A stretch of DNA of 64,000 bases from Quillaja saponaria (lineage: Eukaryota > Streptophyta > Magnoliopsida > Fabales > Quillajaceae). The position numbers and the translations under genes were made by a program. The notes beneath the pieces were generated by a model. It was not told the origin of the DNA, did not search any database, and saw nothing but the letters and a program-made list of their open reading frames with translations. The DNA lies in the NCBI GenBank assembly GCA_029379385.1, contig CM055612.1, positions 19,344,001-19,408,000 on the forward strand, given 5' to 3'. Positions 49,819-60,330 of the stretch are shown here, piece after piece (within the stretch, counting starts at the first letter, position 1; each line of letters opens with the position of its first letter).

Positions 49819-49826
49819 GCTGCTAT

Positions 49827-52043
49827 AACTACTAGAACAAGAACTCAATGGTAAAAGGGTAGCTAGAAGACGAGAGGAAGAGGTTGGTTGCTAAATCAGA
49901 GCTGCTGTTGGCTCACACACACACACATACACAGCTACAAGCAAGGAGGAATGAAGTTGCACAAGCAAGAAGGAAGAGCTAGAACTTTCGGCCAGCAAGG
50001 AAATTACAAAGACAAAAACAAGGAAAGTCAACAAGGAAATTTACATAGCATAACCCGAAACTTACGTTAAGTTGTGAAGTTCTAGGATATTTACTTGCAC
50101 TGTTACTTATTTAATTTATTTATGTGTTTGTCATTTATAACTAAAATTTACACATTATCTCTAAAACTCGATTATTACGTTACCGGGTTGTAAGGGTTAT
50201 AAAAATATATGAATATTCTATAATTTACATTAAATTATTGAGTTATAACAGTTTCCTTATCAATAACCACATAATTCCCATTCTCAACAATTTACCCACA
50301 ACTAACTATCCTTTATTCATATTCAGTACTCAATTTAATGAAATCCCTAAATCACAACATTAACCAACTAATCTTTTCTCTTGTTCATGAACTTTTTATT
50401 TAAATTTAATTAATCCCAAATTTTACTTATTATATTATAACTAGTTTCTTTGAGACTTTTCAACAAACACCTTAAAGGCATAACTAATTTTATTCCATAT
50501 GTATGAATATGTATATATATAATCCCAAAAGAATCAATACAAATTCATCAATTTCTATATTACCTACACTCTCAACATTAAGTTTTAAGATAAACTAATT
50601 ACCTAAAATTCATCAATAACCTATTCATTCTTATAAAATAAAAAGTAATTCTCTTTTTTATTTTTATTTTATTTTATTTTATTTTTATGAATATCACTTA
50701 CTTTCATACATCCACCACACAAGAAATCTTTCTAGAAACTACTAGAAATGTTGAAACTAGGTAGAAACCATTATATCTAAAACCGCTAATACCAAATGCA
50801 TGTTTTGCATCAAACTTTGTTAGTAAATATTAAAAGAGAAGTGCAATATAAGTATCTGATAGGAACATGCCAAAGTGATGGAAGATACCTATGAATTTAG
50901 AAGTAGACTTTGGCATGAGAATGCCTATATTTGGTTTCATAGAGTATTTCTTAGGTGATGTGGTCTTAACCTTGAAAGCAACATAGTGATACGTGTTATT
51001 GGTCAATTAGACTAAGCACAAGCTTTTCTTCATCAACTTAAATATAAATTCCAGCTCCTTAGGTTGAATTTCCAAAAGTTGCTTACTCATGATTGTCCCA
51101 GCTTCAAGCCAATCCCCTCAGCATCCAAAAATAATTGGTACCACACAAGCCTTTCTAACCAGTTTACAGCGATCAAACTCGAGCAATGTGAAGGAAGAGA
51201 CAGAGGAATTGACTTTGCCTGTAAGTGAAATAAAAATACATTAAAAAAATAAAGCCAGGCTTTATTGGAGTAGTGCCTTTGTCATGAACAATGCGAATAT
51301 AAACCTATGAAATGGAATTTTTTTTTCTTTTTCTTTTTGGATTTCTAAATAGAGAAATTGGGGGTATGGTGGATGATTGCAACTTATATAGTAGTCGTTG
51401 AGAAGAAGGCTGGAGAGGAGAGGGAAAGTGAAACTTATGAAAGCAAAGTAAAGAGGGCTTCACAGCACAACAAAGGAAGCTCTCACAGCAGAACCAAAGG
51501 AAAAAAAAAAAAAAAAAAACTCAGGGCATCAATCAAACTTTCAGGAAGTAGGGCTAGTTGCTGCTACATGTCTCATGGCTGAAAATGGCAAGACCGAAGA
51601 ATAAACAACTTTACACACAACAAGGAAGGAGAAAGGACCTTTCTGCCAAGCAGAGGAGATGGAATTTTCTGGAATAGCCGAGAACAACGCAGGGGGAAAA
51701 AATAGAAATCTAAGTCGGTTAGGGGAAGGAAATAAAGGAAGAAACAAAACAAAAGGAGAAATAAAATAATACAAAGTAATTAGGTTGAAAGTCAAAGTTT
51801 TTAATTGTATGGTGGGCATTTTTTCAAATATATATATATGTAATTTAGTTTATTTGTGTTTGAAGTGTGAAAATTACACCAAGTTATATAATAGTGTTTT
51901 AAAGTGTACACAAATATTTTAAAATGTATATTAAAAATATCAAGTTATATTAAATTTAATTTGTCTATTTTATAATGAAAATTTACACGTTCTGTTTAAA
52001 ACTCGACTTTAGAATATCGAGTTATAAGGATTATGACATTAGT
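49827..52043. other. Remainder of elements B and A right of the hAT insertion
   Basis: 49827-50250 finishes element B (with a CA-rich run at about 49915-49932); 50256-52038 finishes element A. 51358-51700 is GA-rich and has short open frames on both strands with no recognised product. Nothing else seen. Confidence 0.6.
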
Positions 52044-52643
52044 GATTTTGGGTTCTCACCTAGAATACTTAATCTCCAAGCAAGGTATGGTATTTATTTT
52101 AATACAGTTTAATATAACTGTTTATTAGTACCTTGCCACACGGGAAAACATAGAATTCGGTATAATTCCAATCACAGTAAGCTTAAACTTGTTAGTTCAC
52201 ACTCAAAATGGTGGGATTAATAAGGTGGAATATAGTGGTTATAAGATAGAGTAGAACATGTACTCTTATATTCAAAAGCATCATGCAAAAAACTACCAAC
52301 AAAAAAAAACAAAAACATCACAACAATGATTAAAAAATCACATGATAAAAGAATTGCAAATGTGGTAAATTCCACAATTACATCATCAGGTAAGTTCAAT
52401 AATTGCACCTCCATAAACGGAGAACATGGTCCCTAGGTAAATGATTCATTTATTTGAGCACCAGTTCAAGTCTCTACTCTTATTGAACTTGGTCAATGTA
52501 TAATAGTGCAGTCTAAACTGTAACTGCCACCTTCGTTATCTCATTATTATAGTAATTCACTCTATAAATGTCTTTTAACTATTATGACACGTGGCACATC
52601 CTATGTTGACCACATAATTCTTAATAAAGGGGGTTAAAACCCC
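52044..52643. other. Short spacer between LTR nest and Harbinger element
   Basis: AT-rich sequence, no feature seen. Confidence 0.5.
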
Positions 52644-53769
52644 TAAATATCGTTTGGCTATTTGGAATTGGGCTCTTAGAATTGGAATTGGTTAGTCCAA
52701 TCCAAATTTTTAGTTTGGATTGCATTTAGAATTAGACTTCTAATCCAGTCATTTAATTCTTAGAGAATTATAACTCTACTAAAACTCACCCTTATTAATT
52801 ATTAGGGGGACCCGTAAAAGTTAGAAATCCATGTTTTAAGCCCTAGGTCACTAAGCAGTGGAGATTTTAACTTTTCATCGGAGCATTAACAGTAACCGGG
52901 TATGTTCATTCTCTCCACCCTTTTCTTGTATGCTTTCTCTCTTCTATTTTGTCACTTTCGCTCTACTGTGATCTTCTTTGTTTCCTTCATCTCACTCTAA
53001 ATTTCTTAATATCTCATTTGGTATTTATGGTCTTTAATTTGTTGCTACCAGCTTCTCTGGACTCTCATTGCCCTGAATCTTTAACTAATATGTTTATCTC
53101 CCTCCCTATTTCTTTGTATGAGTTTAAACCAAAATCAATGTTCATATGAATAAACTGATAAAGGTGGAGTATGAATGAAAGCCAAATTTTGTGAAAGCCA
53201 AATCTGGTGTGTATGAATGAAACTTATATGTATTCCCTTTTTTTTTTTTTTTTTTTTGTGCCCTTTCTCACTTAAGACACATTAATTTTTGGAGCATAGT
53301 TGTTTGAAAATTTTAGGGGAATTATTTGTAGAGATTTATACTCAGAATTACAACTGTTTGCAAAACTTTTTTTTTTATTTTTATTTTTTTTATTTTAAAT
53401 TTCGATAGTACATATAGGTTATTTTTCATATTACTTATCCCAACATTGTTTTACGCTTAGTAACGTGAACATATTATTGTGTTATGACTTTTTTCTCTAC
53501 TTTAATTTTGATAATCTTGAATCATGTTTTGGAATACTTTAGATGTCTGGTTTGGCATTAATGGTTGATTCATCAAGAGATGATAGTGTGAGGCAACAAG
53601 AAAAGAGGAAGTTAATTTTAGGAGGGAGTTTCTATAATTGTGGCTACCATAGTTACATGGTATAATGAACAATATATAGCCAAAGAGGTTGGTGAGAATG
53701 TTGTAGAAAAAAGATTTTATTAGAAAAATACTTTTTAGATGATTGTATAATGGGTCCAATGAAAATTGT

Positions 53770-55355
53770 TATGACCATTTATGACTTACTAAAGTCATCT
53801 TTCCTCATTTTTACAAAATTTTGCAAGAAAAAGGAGTATTATGTGATAATTATCGTGTAATTGTAGAGGATTCAGTTGCTATATTCTTACTTGCATTAGC
53901 TCATGGTTGGAAATTTAAGGTGATTAGAGGGACATATATTCATTCAAAGGAGACTGTCAGTAGACACTTTGCTGAAGTCCTAAAAGCAATTCTTAGTTTA
54001 ACCAAAGAATATATCAAAATTCCGGATTCTACTAATGAGATTACTAAAGATGATTGTAAGTGAAAATGGTTTAAGGTGAAGAAAAAAGTAATCTAACTGA
54101 ATTAAGTTTATAATCATATATCAAATCAAATAATTCAATTATTATATTATTAATAAGGTAGTCTTGGAGCATTGGATGGAACTCATGTTCCACTTACAAT
54201 TCCTTTGCAAGATCAAGGCAAGTACCGAAATAAGAAACAACAAATCACTACAAATGTCTTGGGAGTGTGTGATCGTGCTGTGAAATTTGTTCATGTTTTA
54301 CCCAGATGGGAAGGTTCTTTATCAGATTCTAGGGTGTTGCATTGTGCCATGACATGAAATGATCCATTCCTTGTATCGATTGGTAGTTCTTTAATACTTT
54401 ATATAATATTCCTTAAGTAATTGTTTTAAAAATTAAATCTACCATTACTTTTATTTTCTTTTTTTGGAAAGTATTACTTAGTTAATGCATGATATACTAA
54501 TGGTTCTGGTTTTCTTGCTTCTTATCATTCTACACAATATCATATTAAAAAATGGGAAATGAATGGAAATAATCCTACAAATTACAATGAGTTATTTAAT
54601 CTTCGTCATTCTTTAGCATGAAATGAAATTGAAAGAACATTTGGTTTGTTGAAAAAAAGATAAACCATACTTCATACACCTTCTTTCTTTGACACCAAAA
54701 CTTAGGTATAAAAATGACGAATTTTTTTTATAAGGTAAATAACTTCTTACAAATAACTAACTTTATTTTAAATACAGGTTCAAATTATTAATGCATGTTG
54801 TATTTTACATAATTATATACAAGATAAATAACAAGAGACTTCTTATCATTCTACACAATATCATATTAAAAAATGGGAAATGAATGGAAATAATCCTACA
54901 AATTACAATGAGTTATTTAATCTTCGTCATTCTTTAGCACGAAATGTAATTGAAAGAACATTTGGTTTGTTGAAAAAAAGATAAACCATACTTCCTACAA
55001 CTTCTTTCTTTGACACCAAAACTCAGGTATAAAAATGGCGAATTCTTTTTTATAAGGTAAATAACTTCTTACAAATAACTAACTTTATTTTAAATACAAG
55101 TTCAAATTATTAATGCATGTTGTATTTTACATAATTATATACAAGATAAATAACAAGAGAGGGACAAAATCTTGTTGCGTGAGGTTAATAAAGAGTTAGA
55201 AACTGTAGCTGTTGAAAGATGATGTGGATGATGAGGACGATGAAGATTTTATAAGTTTAGTCCATGTTAGTCATCAATGGACAGCTTTTAGGGATGAGTT
55301 AGCTATGAAAATGTTCCATGACTATCCGTCTAGGCATAGTCAACGTGATGCTTGA
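53770..55355 (+). pseudogene. PIF/Harbinger DDE transposase, decayed
   Basis: The N-terminal HTH-like part reads VEDSVAIFLLALAHGWKFKV and TYIHSKETVSRHFAEVLKAI (53821-54063). After a short intron-like gap the nuclease core GALDGTHVPLTIPLQDQGKY ... NVLGVCDRAVKFVHVLPRWE, then SLSDSRVL (54160-54360), carries the first two catalytic Asp. The third acid lies in NEIERTFGLLKKR (about 54620-54660). Stops interrupt it at 54355, at 54661 and elsewhere. A 321-bp tandem duplication (54519-54839 and 54840-55160) repeats the third-acid segment. The end around 55330 reads FRDELAMKMFHDYPSR, typical of this family's C-terminus. Confidence 0.88.
54519..55160. repeat. 321-bp tandem duplication inside the Harbinger transposase
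   Basis: CTTATCATTCTACACAATAT starts at 54521 and again at 54842; both copies end ACAAGATAAATAACAAGAGA. They differ by only a few bases (ATGAAATGAA/ACGAAATGTA, CATAC/CTACA), so the duplication is young relative to the element. Confidence 0.95.
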
Positions 55356-55659
55356 GATGCTTACTCTATTACACTTCTTTTTGATTAAAGTAGAAGCCAC
55401 AAGTTTTAGTTTTGACGTCGTATAAGTTATAATGGATTTTTTTTTCACCATACAACCTTAATCTTGTGATCATATAGCTGAAATATATTTGATTGCAAAT
55501 CATTTTAACATGGCGTATGCGTAGTCCATGATATCATGATTGTAAACCATTTTGGTATATATAAAAGTTGCATATATAATTTAATATACTAATGATTATC
55601 GTATCTTATTATTGTTTATAATTTGTTTGAATTTAGCTTTTGAATCATAGACAATAACA

Positions 55660-56710
55660 AGACTACCAAGAATAAGGAGAAAGCAAAATCTTATCTCAAA
55701 TGGACTTTGAGTATGGATCGTATCCTTACTAATGTTTTGCGTGACTAACATATTTTGGGGAATCACTCACAAAATGGATGGATAGATGTTGCATATACAG
55801 CTACCATATATACAGCTACCATAAATAGTCTTAAGGATGAATGCAATGTTATAGTCACCAAAGAAAATATCAAAGCTAGACTCAAAACTTAGGATAAACA
55901 CTACCAAGTTTTAAGTATGATGCTCAACACTAGTGGTTTTGGATGGGACTAGGACTGTTGTATGGTGAAAATTGATAGTGAAGATGTGTGGACAAATTAT
56001 GTTCAGGTACAAAATAAGTTATAGTATTTTTACTATTATATGTGTAGCGTACAAGTTTCTAATTTATCAATTCATCTACTTTTTTTTTACTGGCTCATCC
56101 TGATGTTAGCCATTATCTAGGTAAGGTGATTGAGAATTAGGAAGATTTAGCTACTATACAAGAGCAAGATCATGCTACAAGAGATGGTGTAGAAATTGGT
56201 TTTGAAACATTTGATGCCTACTTTTTTTTTACTGGCTCATCCTGATGTTAGCCATTATCTAGGTAAGGTGATTGAGAATTAGGAAGATTTAGCTACTATA
56301 CAAGGGCAAGATCATGCTACAAGAGATGGTGTAGAAATTGGTTTTGAAACATTTGATGAAAATTATAACGCTAAACAAATAATTGATGACTTTCCATTAC
56401 CTACACCAAATCTAAGAAATTCAACACCATCATTTGCACAAGGTAATAAACCCTAAAGAAAAAGAGGTCGTGCTAGCGATACACTTGAAGCAACTATCAC
56501 ACATGGCTAATATTATTAGTACTGCTTATGCAGCTAACAATACTCAAGCTAGTGTTGAAAAAGTATTGATGAGCTTTCAAATATTGAAGACTTGTTAGAT
56601 TTACTTCAAGAATATATTGTGCTAACAAGTGATGGAAGAAAGTTTGAATTATTTAAGGCACTTCCTAATCACCTTAGGAAGTCTTGGATATTGATGCAAA
56701 TTAAAAAGTA
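55660..56710 (+). pseudogene. Harbinger ORF2: Myb/SANT-like DNA-binding protein, decayed
   Basis: Reads KSYLKWTLSMDRILTNVL, then GNHSQNGWIDVAYTATI, later NIKARLKT, SMMLNTSGFGWD, AHPDVSHYLGKVIEN and, at the end, SWILMQIKK stop. This is the Myb_DNA-bind_3-type partner that Harbinger elements need for transposition. Several stops and frame breaks are present (for example after VLRD and after RLKT). A GT near 56010 and an AG near 56090 suggest one intron. Confidence 0.8.
56076..56359. repeat. 142-bp tandem duplication in Harbinger ORF2
   Basis: ACTGGCTCATCCTGATGTTA occurs at 56089 and 56231. Both units run to GAAACATTTGATG and are almost identical. Confidence 0.95.
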
Positions 56711-57394
56711 AATGTTTAATGATACTTTTATATGTAATAGACTGAATTTTTGTTAGATTATGCTTCTTGTTGCTAGTTGTGAACAAGTATTTTGTATTGA
56801 ACGTGTTCTAAATATGTAATATATGTGAACAAATAGTTTGTAGTAAATGGATTATGATGTGTTATGAGTGTGTACTAATTTTGTATTAGAAGTGGTTGTT
56901 AAGAATTTATGTGTTGCATAATATGTACTAATAAGATTTCCTTGGCTTAGAAAATATTGTCATATTGTCTAATGTAGAGAGTATCATAGTTGATCAACCG
57001 ATCAATATTTATTTTTGTACTTCTCCTTAATTATCAAGAACATGAACAATCTATGTAATTAGTGATGCTAACTTTTATATTAATAAGATGAACCATGATT
57101 TTTTTTTTCATTGATAAAATAAAAAAATTAATTATTTTTCTAATATTTATTTTTAATGTTAAATATTAATTATTTTCTAATATTGTTGACTCCAAACATT
57201 TTTTTTTAATTATTGAATTTCATCATGTTAATCCAAACAAGAAAATTAAAATTCTGTAATTTCAAGTTGTAGTTTTTTTTGTAATTCAAACTGTAGATTT
57301 ATAATTCTGACTTAATGCCAATTCTAGCACAATTAGAATTGACATTATAATTCTCAACAATAATGTCAATTATGTGATCCAAATGAACCCCTAA

Positions 57395-58079
57395 GGCAAA
57401 TCAAGTGGTGATTCTCTGCACTTCCTCTCTTTTATAGCTTTCAGCTTATTCTCTCTACATTTTATATTGAATTTGACATCATAGTGTTCTCATATCCCTA
57501 GAATTGCCTCTCTTATTGTCTTGTAGGTCAGACATGGAGGACATCTGTCTCATCAAATTTAGACTTAACATCAGGATATTGCAAGGCCTTCAATAACTTT
57601 GAAGATACAACTACTTTTTTCTCCAAATTTTCACTATAATAATTGATTCTAATGTCTAAAGGTAAGAGAATCATGTTCTTTTTCTAAGTCTTGTTATGGT
57701 AGACATGTAATATATATCAAATTGACGAAATTAAAAAAGTTTGAATGAGTAAATATTTTAAACATTTTTTTTAATTATTTATGAAATTTGCATAGATAAA
57801 TCTTGATATTCTGAACTCATAACATTTGATAAGATTTAATTTAGGTATTGTTTTAGGAACCAATATAGTCTCAACTGTGGTTTTGAATCTATAACTACCC
57901 TTCCCTTAAGATGATTAATTCTTTAAAAATTGTAAGTTTTTTTTTGATTAAACGTCAATCGTGCACTATTATTTTTTATTCCATACATTCTTCAAGTATT
58001 AATACATTTTCCTTTGAAGTTCGTATTTTTTTCATTTGAATAAGTCTAAACAATTGCTTTTTCTTTGTAGATTTGAATC
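57395..58079. other. Spacer or unresolved left part of the copia LTR
   Basis: AT-rich sequence with no gene. The left boundary of the downstream retrotransposon's 5' LTR was not found and may lie here. Confidence 0.4.
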
Positions 58080-58567
58080 AACGGGATGGCAGAGGAGATA
58101 TATGTTAGAAACTTCATATGTGGGCCACCATTAATTGTATGGTTTTGTTTTAATAATAAAATGGGCTTAAGGTTTGGTCCATTTGAGACATGCTGGTAAA
58201 AGACCATATAGTTTATGTGATCATTTGGGATAGAGCTTAAGCACACTTCTTATTTGATTAGATATGGATTGACAGTAAGTGTAGGCTGAGTGACTTTAGG
58301 AGTCTTTAATGGGAGGACTCAGAGTTATATTTGACATGAAATAGCTAGGTCCTTTCTCCTCTCTATATATATGCATCTTACTCCATTGAGAGCTACCACC
58401 AAAATTACAGAGAGTACAGAGAGGAATACCTGGCTATGTGAAACAATTACTGAGGCAGTGCTTGACTGAGATTTCATATATCTGATGCTATGGCTCAATC
58501 AAGTACGCAAACTTTATTATTAATGTGTTCTAAATTCTTGTATGAGATCCTGTAAATTTATAACATG

Positions 58568-58580
58568 TGGTATATGACCT
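58568..58580 (+). other. Degenerate tRNA-Met primer-binding site
   Basis: TGGTATATGACCT compares with the usual copia site TGGTATCAGAGC, directly after an LTR end of the form ...TAACA. Several mismatches, so only probable. Confidence 0.5.
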
Positions 58581-59594
58581 GTTTCCTCCAGTCCGGGTTA
58601 AGAAGACCTGGCTGGAAGAGGAAGAAGAAGGCCGCGCGAGCGTATCCCTCACGCTGCAGGTGGTGCGTGTTGTACACGTGCCACCTTTTGCCATCCCGTT
58701 GCCTCCCAAAATTTTACCAAATAAATTTTTTGAATTTTCGAATTTTATGGTATGGTTAAATTTGGGATATTATGTGTATGATTTATTGGTTTGGTTAATG
58801 ATATTTTGTTATGTATCAAACTAATATGGTTGCACATAAATAATTGTCGAGAACTGTTTAATTTTCATATTTTATATGTTCTGGAATTGTTAGCAGTAGG
58901 TATTGTCCCTAGTTGGAGCTAAATAATTTTGTACTCTCATGTTTTCTAAACATGTGTTAGTGAATGCTTCTATTTCGATTCAATTTTTCAAAGTTGCAAC
59001 ATGTGTTTAATTATCCTATAAGATACCTTTAAAATGTATTTTGGTTTGAAAGGATAAATTATGAGTAGTTATATTTTTCTGGCTTGAGAAAATCTTATAG
59101 GTTTATGTAGATGGTTGCCACCAAAGTGGTCTATCTATATAGATTTGTGGGATTTTTGAAAGCTATAGCACGAGATGTTTCTTAAATTATGGTATATAGT
59201 TTCCCGCCCCAAAGGGGGTTATTATATACTTTAATTTTGGAAAATACATGAAACATATGGTTTGGGGTATACCGGTTTAGAAAGTTTATCTACCCAAAAG
59301 GGATAGACTTTTCGAAAGCTAGGATACTCTAATTTAAGTTTCATGGGTTGATCATGAGATCCTAATAGCATGTTACATTCTCTGTCTAAAAAGGAGTTTG
59401 AAATGATGCACTTTGGATTCATGGAGAATAAATTTTTATTCTTGATTTTTAATTACTCAATTTGTTCATATGTTGCATTATTTATTATTAAATCAGTCTC
59501 CCTAGCTGTTAACAACAATAGTGCTACTATTGAATTGTTGAACAGTTCTAACTTTAAGAAATAGAAGCAAGATGTTGAATTTGCCCTGGGAATT

Positions 59595-60330
59595 ATGGAT
59601 ATCGATTTAGCTCTGCGTAGTAAGAAACTTGCTGATCTTTCTAATGCTAGCTCCATAGCTCAGAAAGAGGCTTTTGAAAAATGGGAGAGATCAAATAGTT
59701 TGAGTTTGATCTACATGAAGAGATCAATCTCTGAACACCTTTTGAGTGGGTTGCCTAAAACTCAGTGCCAAAAACTTCATGAAAGCTGTGGGGAATAGGT
59801 ACAAGGTATCTGATAATGCTTAGACTGGAAAACTAATAAATCATCTAGCGGATATGAGATATAAAAATAAAACTGGGGTTCGAGAATTTATTCTCAAATG
59901 GTTCACGTACAAACCAAGCTTAAAAACAAAGAAATTCCAATCCTTGATGATTTTGTGGTTCACCATTCTCTCAATTCCTTACCACCTGATTTCTCTCAAA
60001 TTAAAACTGCTTATAATACCCAAAATGAATCCCTGGACCCTTAATGACCTTATCTCTAAGTGTGTGGGAGAGAAGAATAAGCTTAAGAAAGAAAAGAGTG
60101 AAACTGCACTTTTTGTTTCCCATTCCAAACCTAGTTCTACCAAGGGTGGTCAGGGTAAGCCTAAATCTACTCATCATAAGAAAACTCAGGATGCGAAAGG
60201 GCATGGTTCTGGTCATAAACCTGTTGTTTAGAGGCATCACATGTTTCTTTTGCAAAAAGAGAGGTAATGTGAAAGCAGACTGCTTCAAATTAAAATCCCG
60301 ATTAGAAAAGAAAAATAAACAAGAAGGTAA
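59595..60330 (+). pseudogene. Copia gag with zinc knuckle, decayed
   Basis: Starts MDIDLALRSKKLADLSNASS and continues KEAFEKWERSNSLSLIYMKR. It then shifts frame through a segment reading QTKLKNKEIPILDDFVVHHS and LPPDFSQIKTAYNTQNESW (about 59910-60040). The knuckle at about 60240-60290 reads CFFCKKRGNVKADC: the CCHC histidine is Asn. At least three frame changes and stops (near 59800 and 59823, for example). Confidence 0.85.

Larger units (their letters stand above)
43057..50250. mobile_element. Inner solo-LTR-like element B, interrupted by a hAT element
   Basis: Begins CGTCACACCCCCCACGAAGG (TG changed to CG) and ends TTGAGTTATAACA. It is flanked by GTTTC at 43052-43056 and 50251-50255, an exact 5-bp target duplication. 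Without the 4.08 kb hAT element it is about 3.1 kb. It is clearly related to element A but diverged. It contains no retroelement ORF; a short frame at 45590-45790 is split by the hAT insertion and has no recognised product. Confidence 0.8.
41186..52038. mobile_element. Outer solo-LTR-like element A, interrupted by element B
   Basis: Begins TGTCACACTCCTCATGGAAG and ends GAGTTATAAGGATTATGACA. Flanking 5-mers TTAAT (41181-41185) and TTAGT (52039-52043) fit a 5-bp target duplication. The sequence is broken at 43056 by element B and resumes at 50256; excluding B it is about 3.65 kb. Segments on both sides of B align in order with element B, for example GACTGGCCGGAGGATTGGGT at the start, ACTAGCATCACTCA, and AAAACTCGA...GTTATAAGG at the end. 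TG...CA ends, a 5-bp duplication and no gag/pol indicate a solo LTR or LARD-like element, probably Ty3-type; the lineage is not proven. Confidence 0.75.
52647..57391. mobile_element. PIF/Harbinger DNA transposon, decayed
   Basis: Contains both ORFs typical of the superfamily in the same orientation: a DDE nuclease (about 53770-55355) and a Myb/SANT-like protein (about 55660-56710). TAA trinucleotides at 52644-52646 and 57392-57394 are candidate target duplications. Inside them the left end CGTTTGGCTATTTGGAATTG and the right end on the minus strand (GGGGTTCATTTGGATCACAT) are imperfectly similar. The ends are therefore tentative, but the superfamily call rests on the coding remnants. Confidence 0.85.

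Noticed and set aside
51358..51819. Overlapping open frames on both strands in GA-rich DNA
   Set aside because: Lie inside LTR-like element A; composition bias explains them and no domain is seen.
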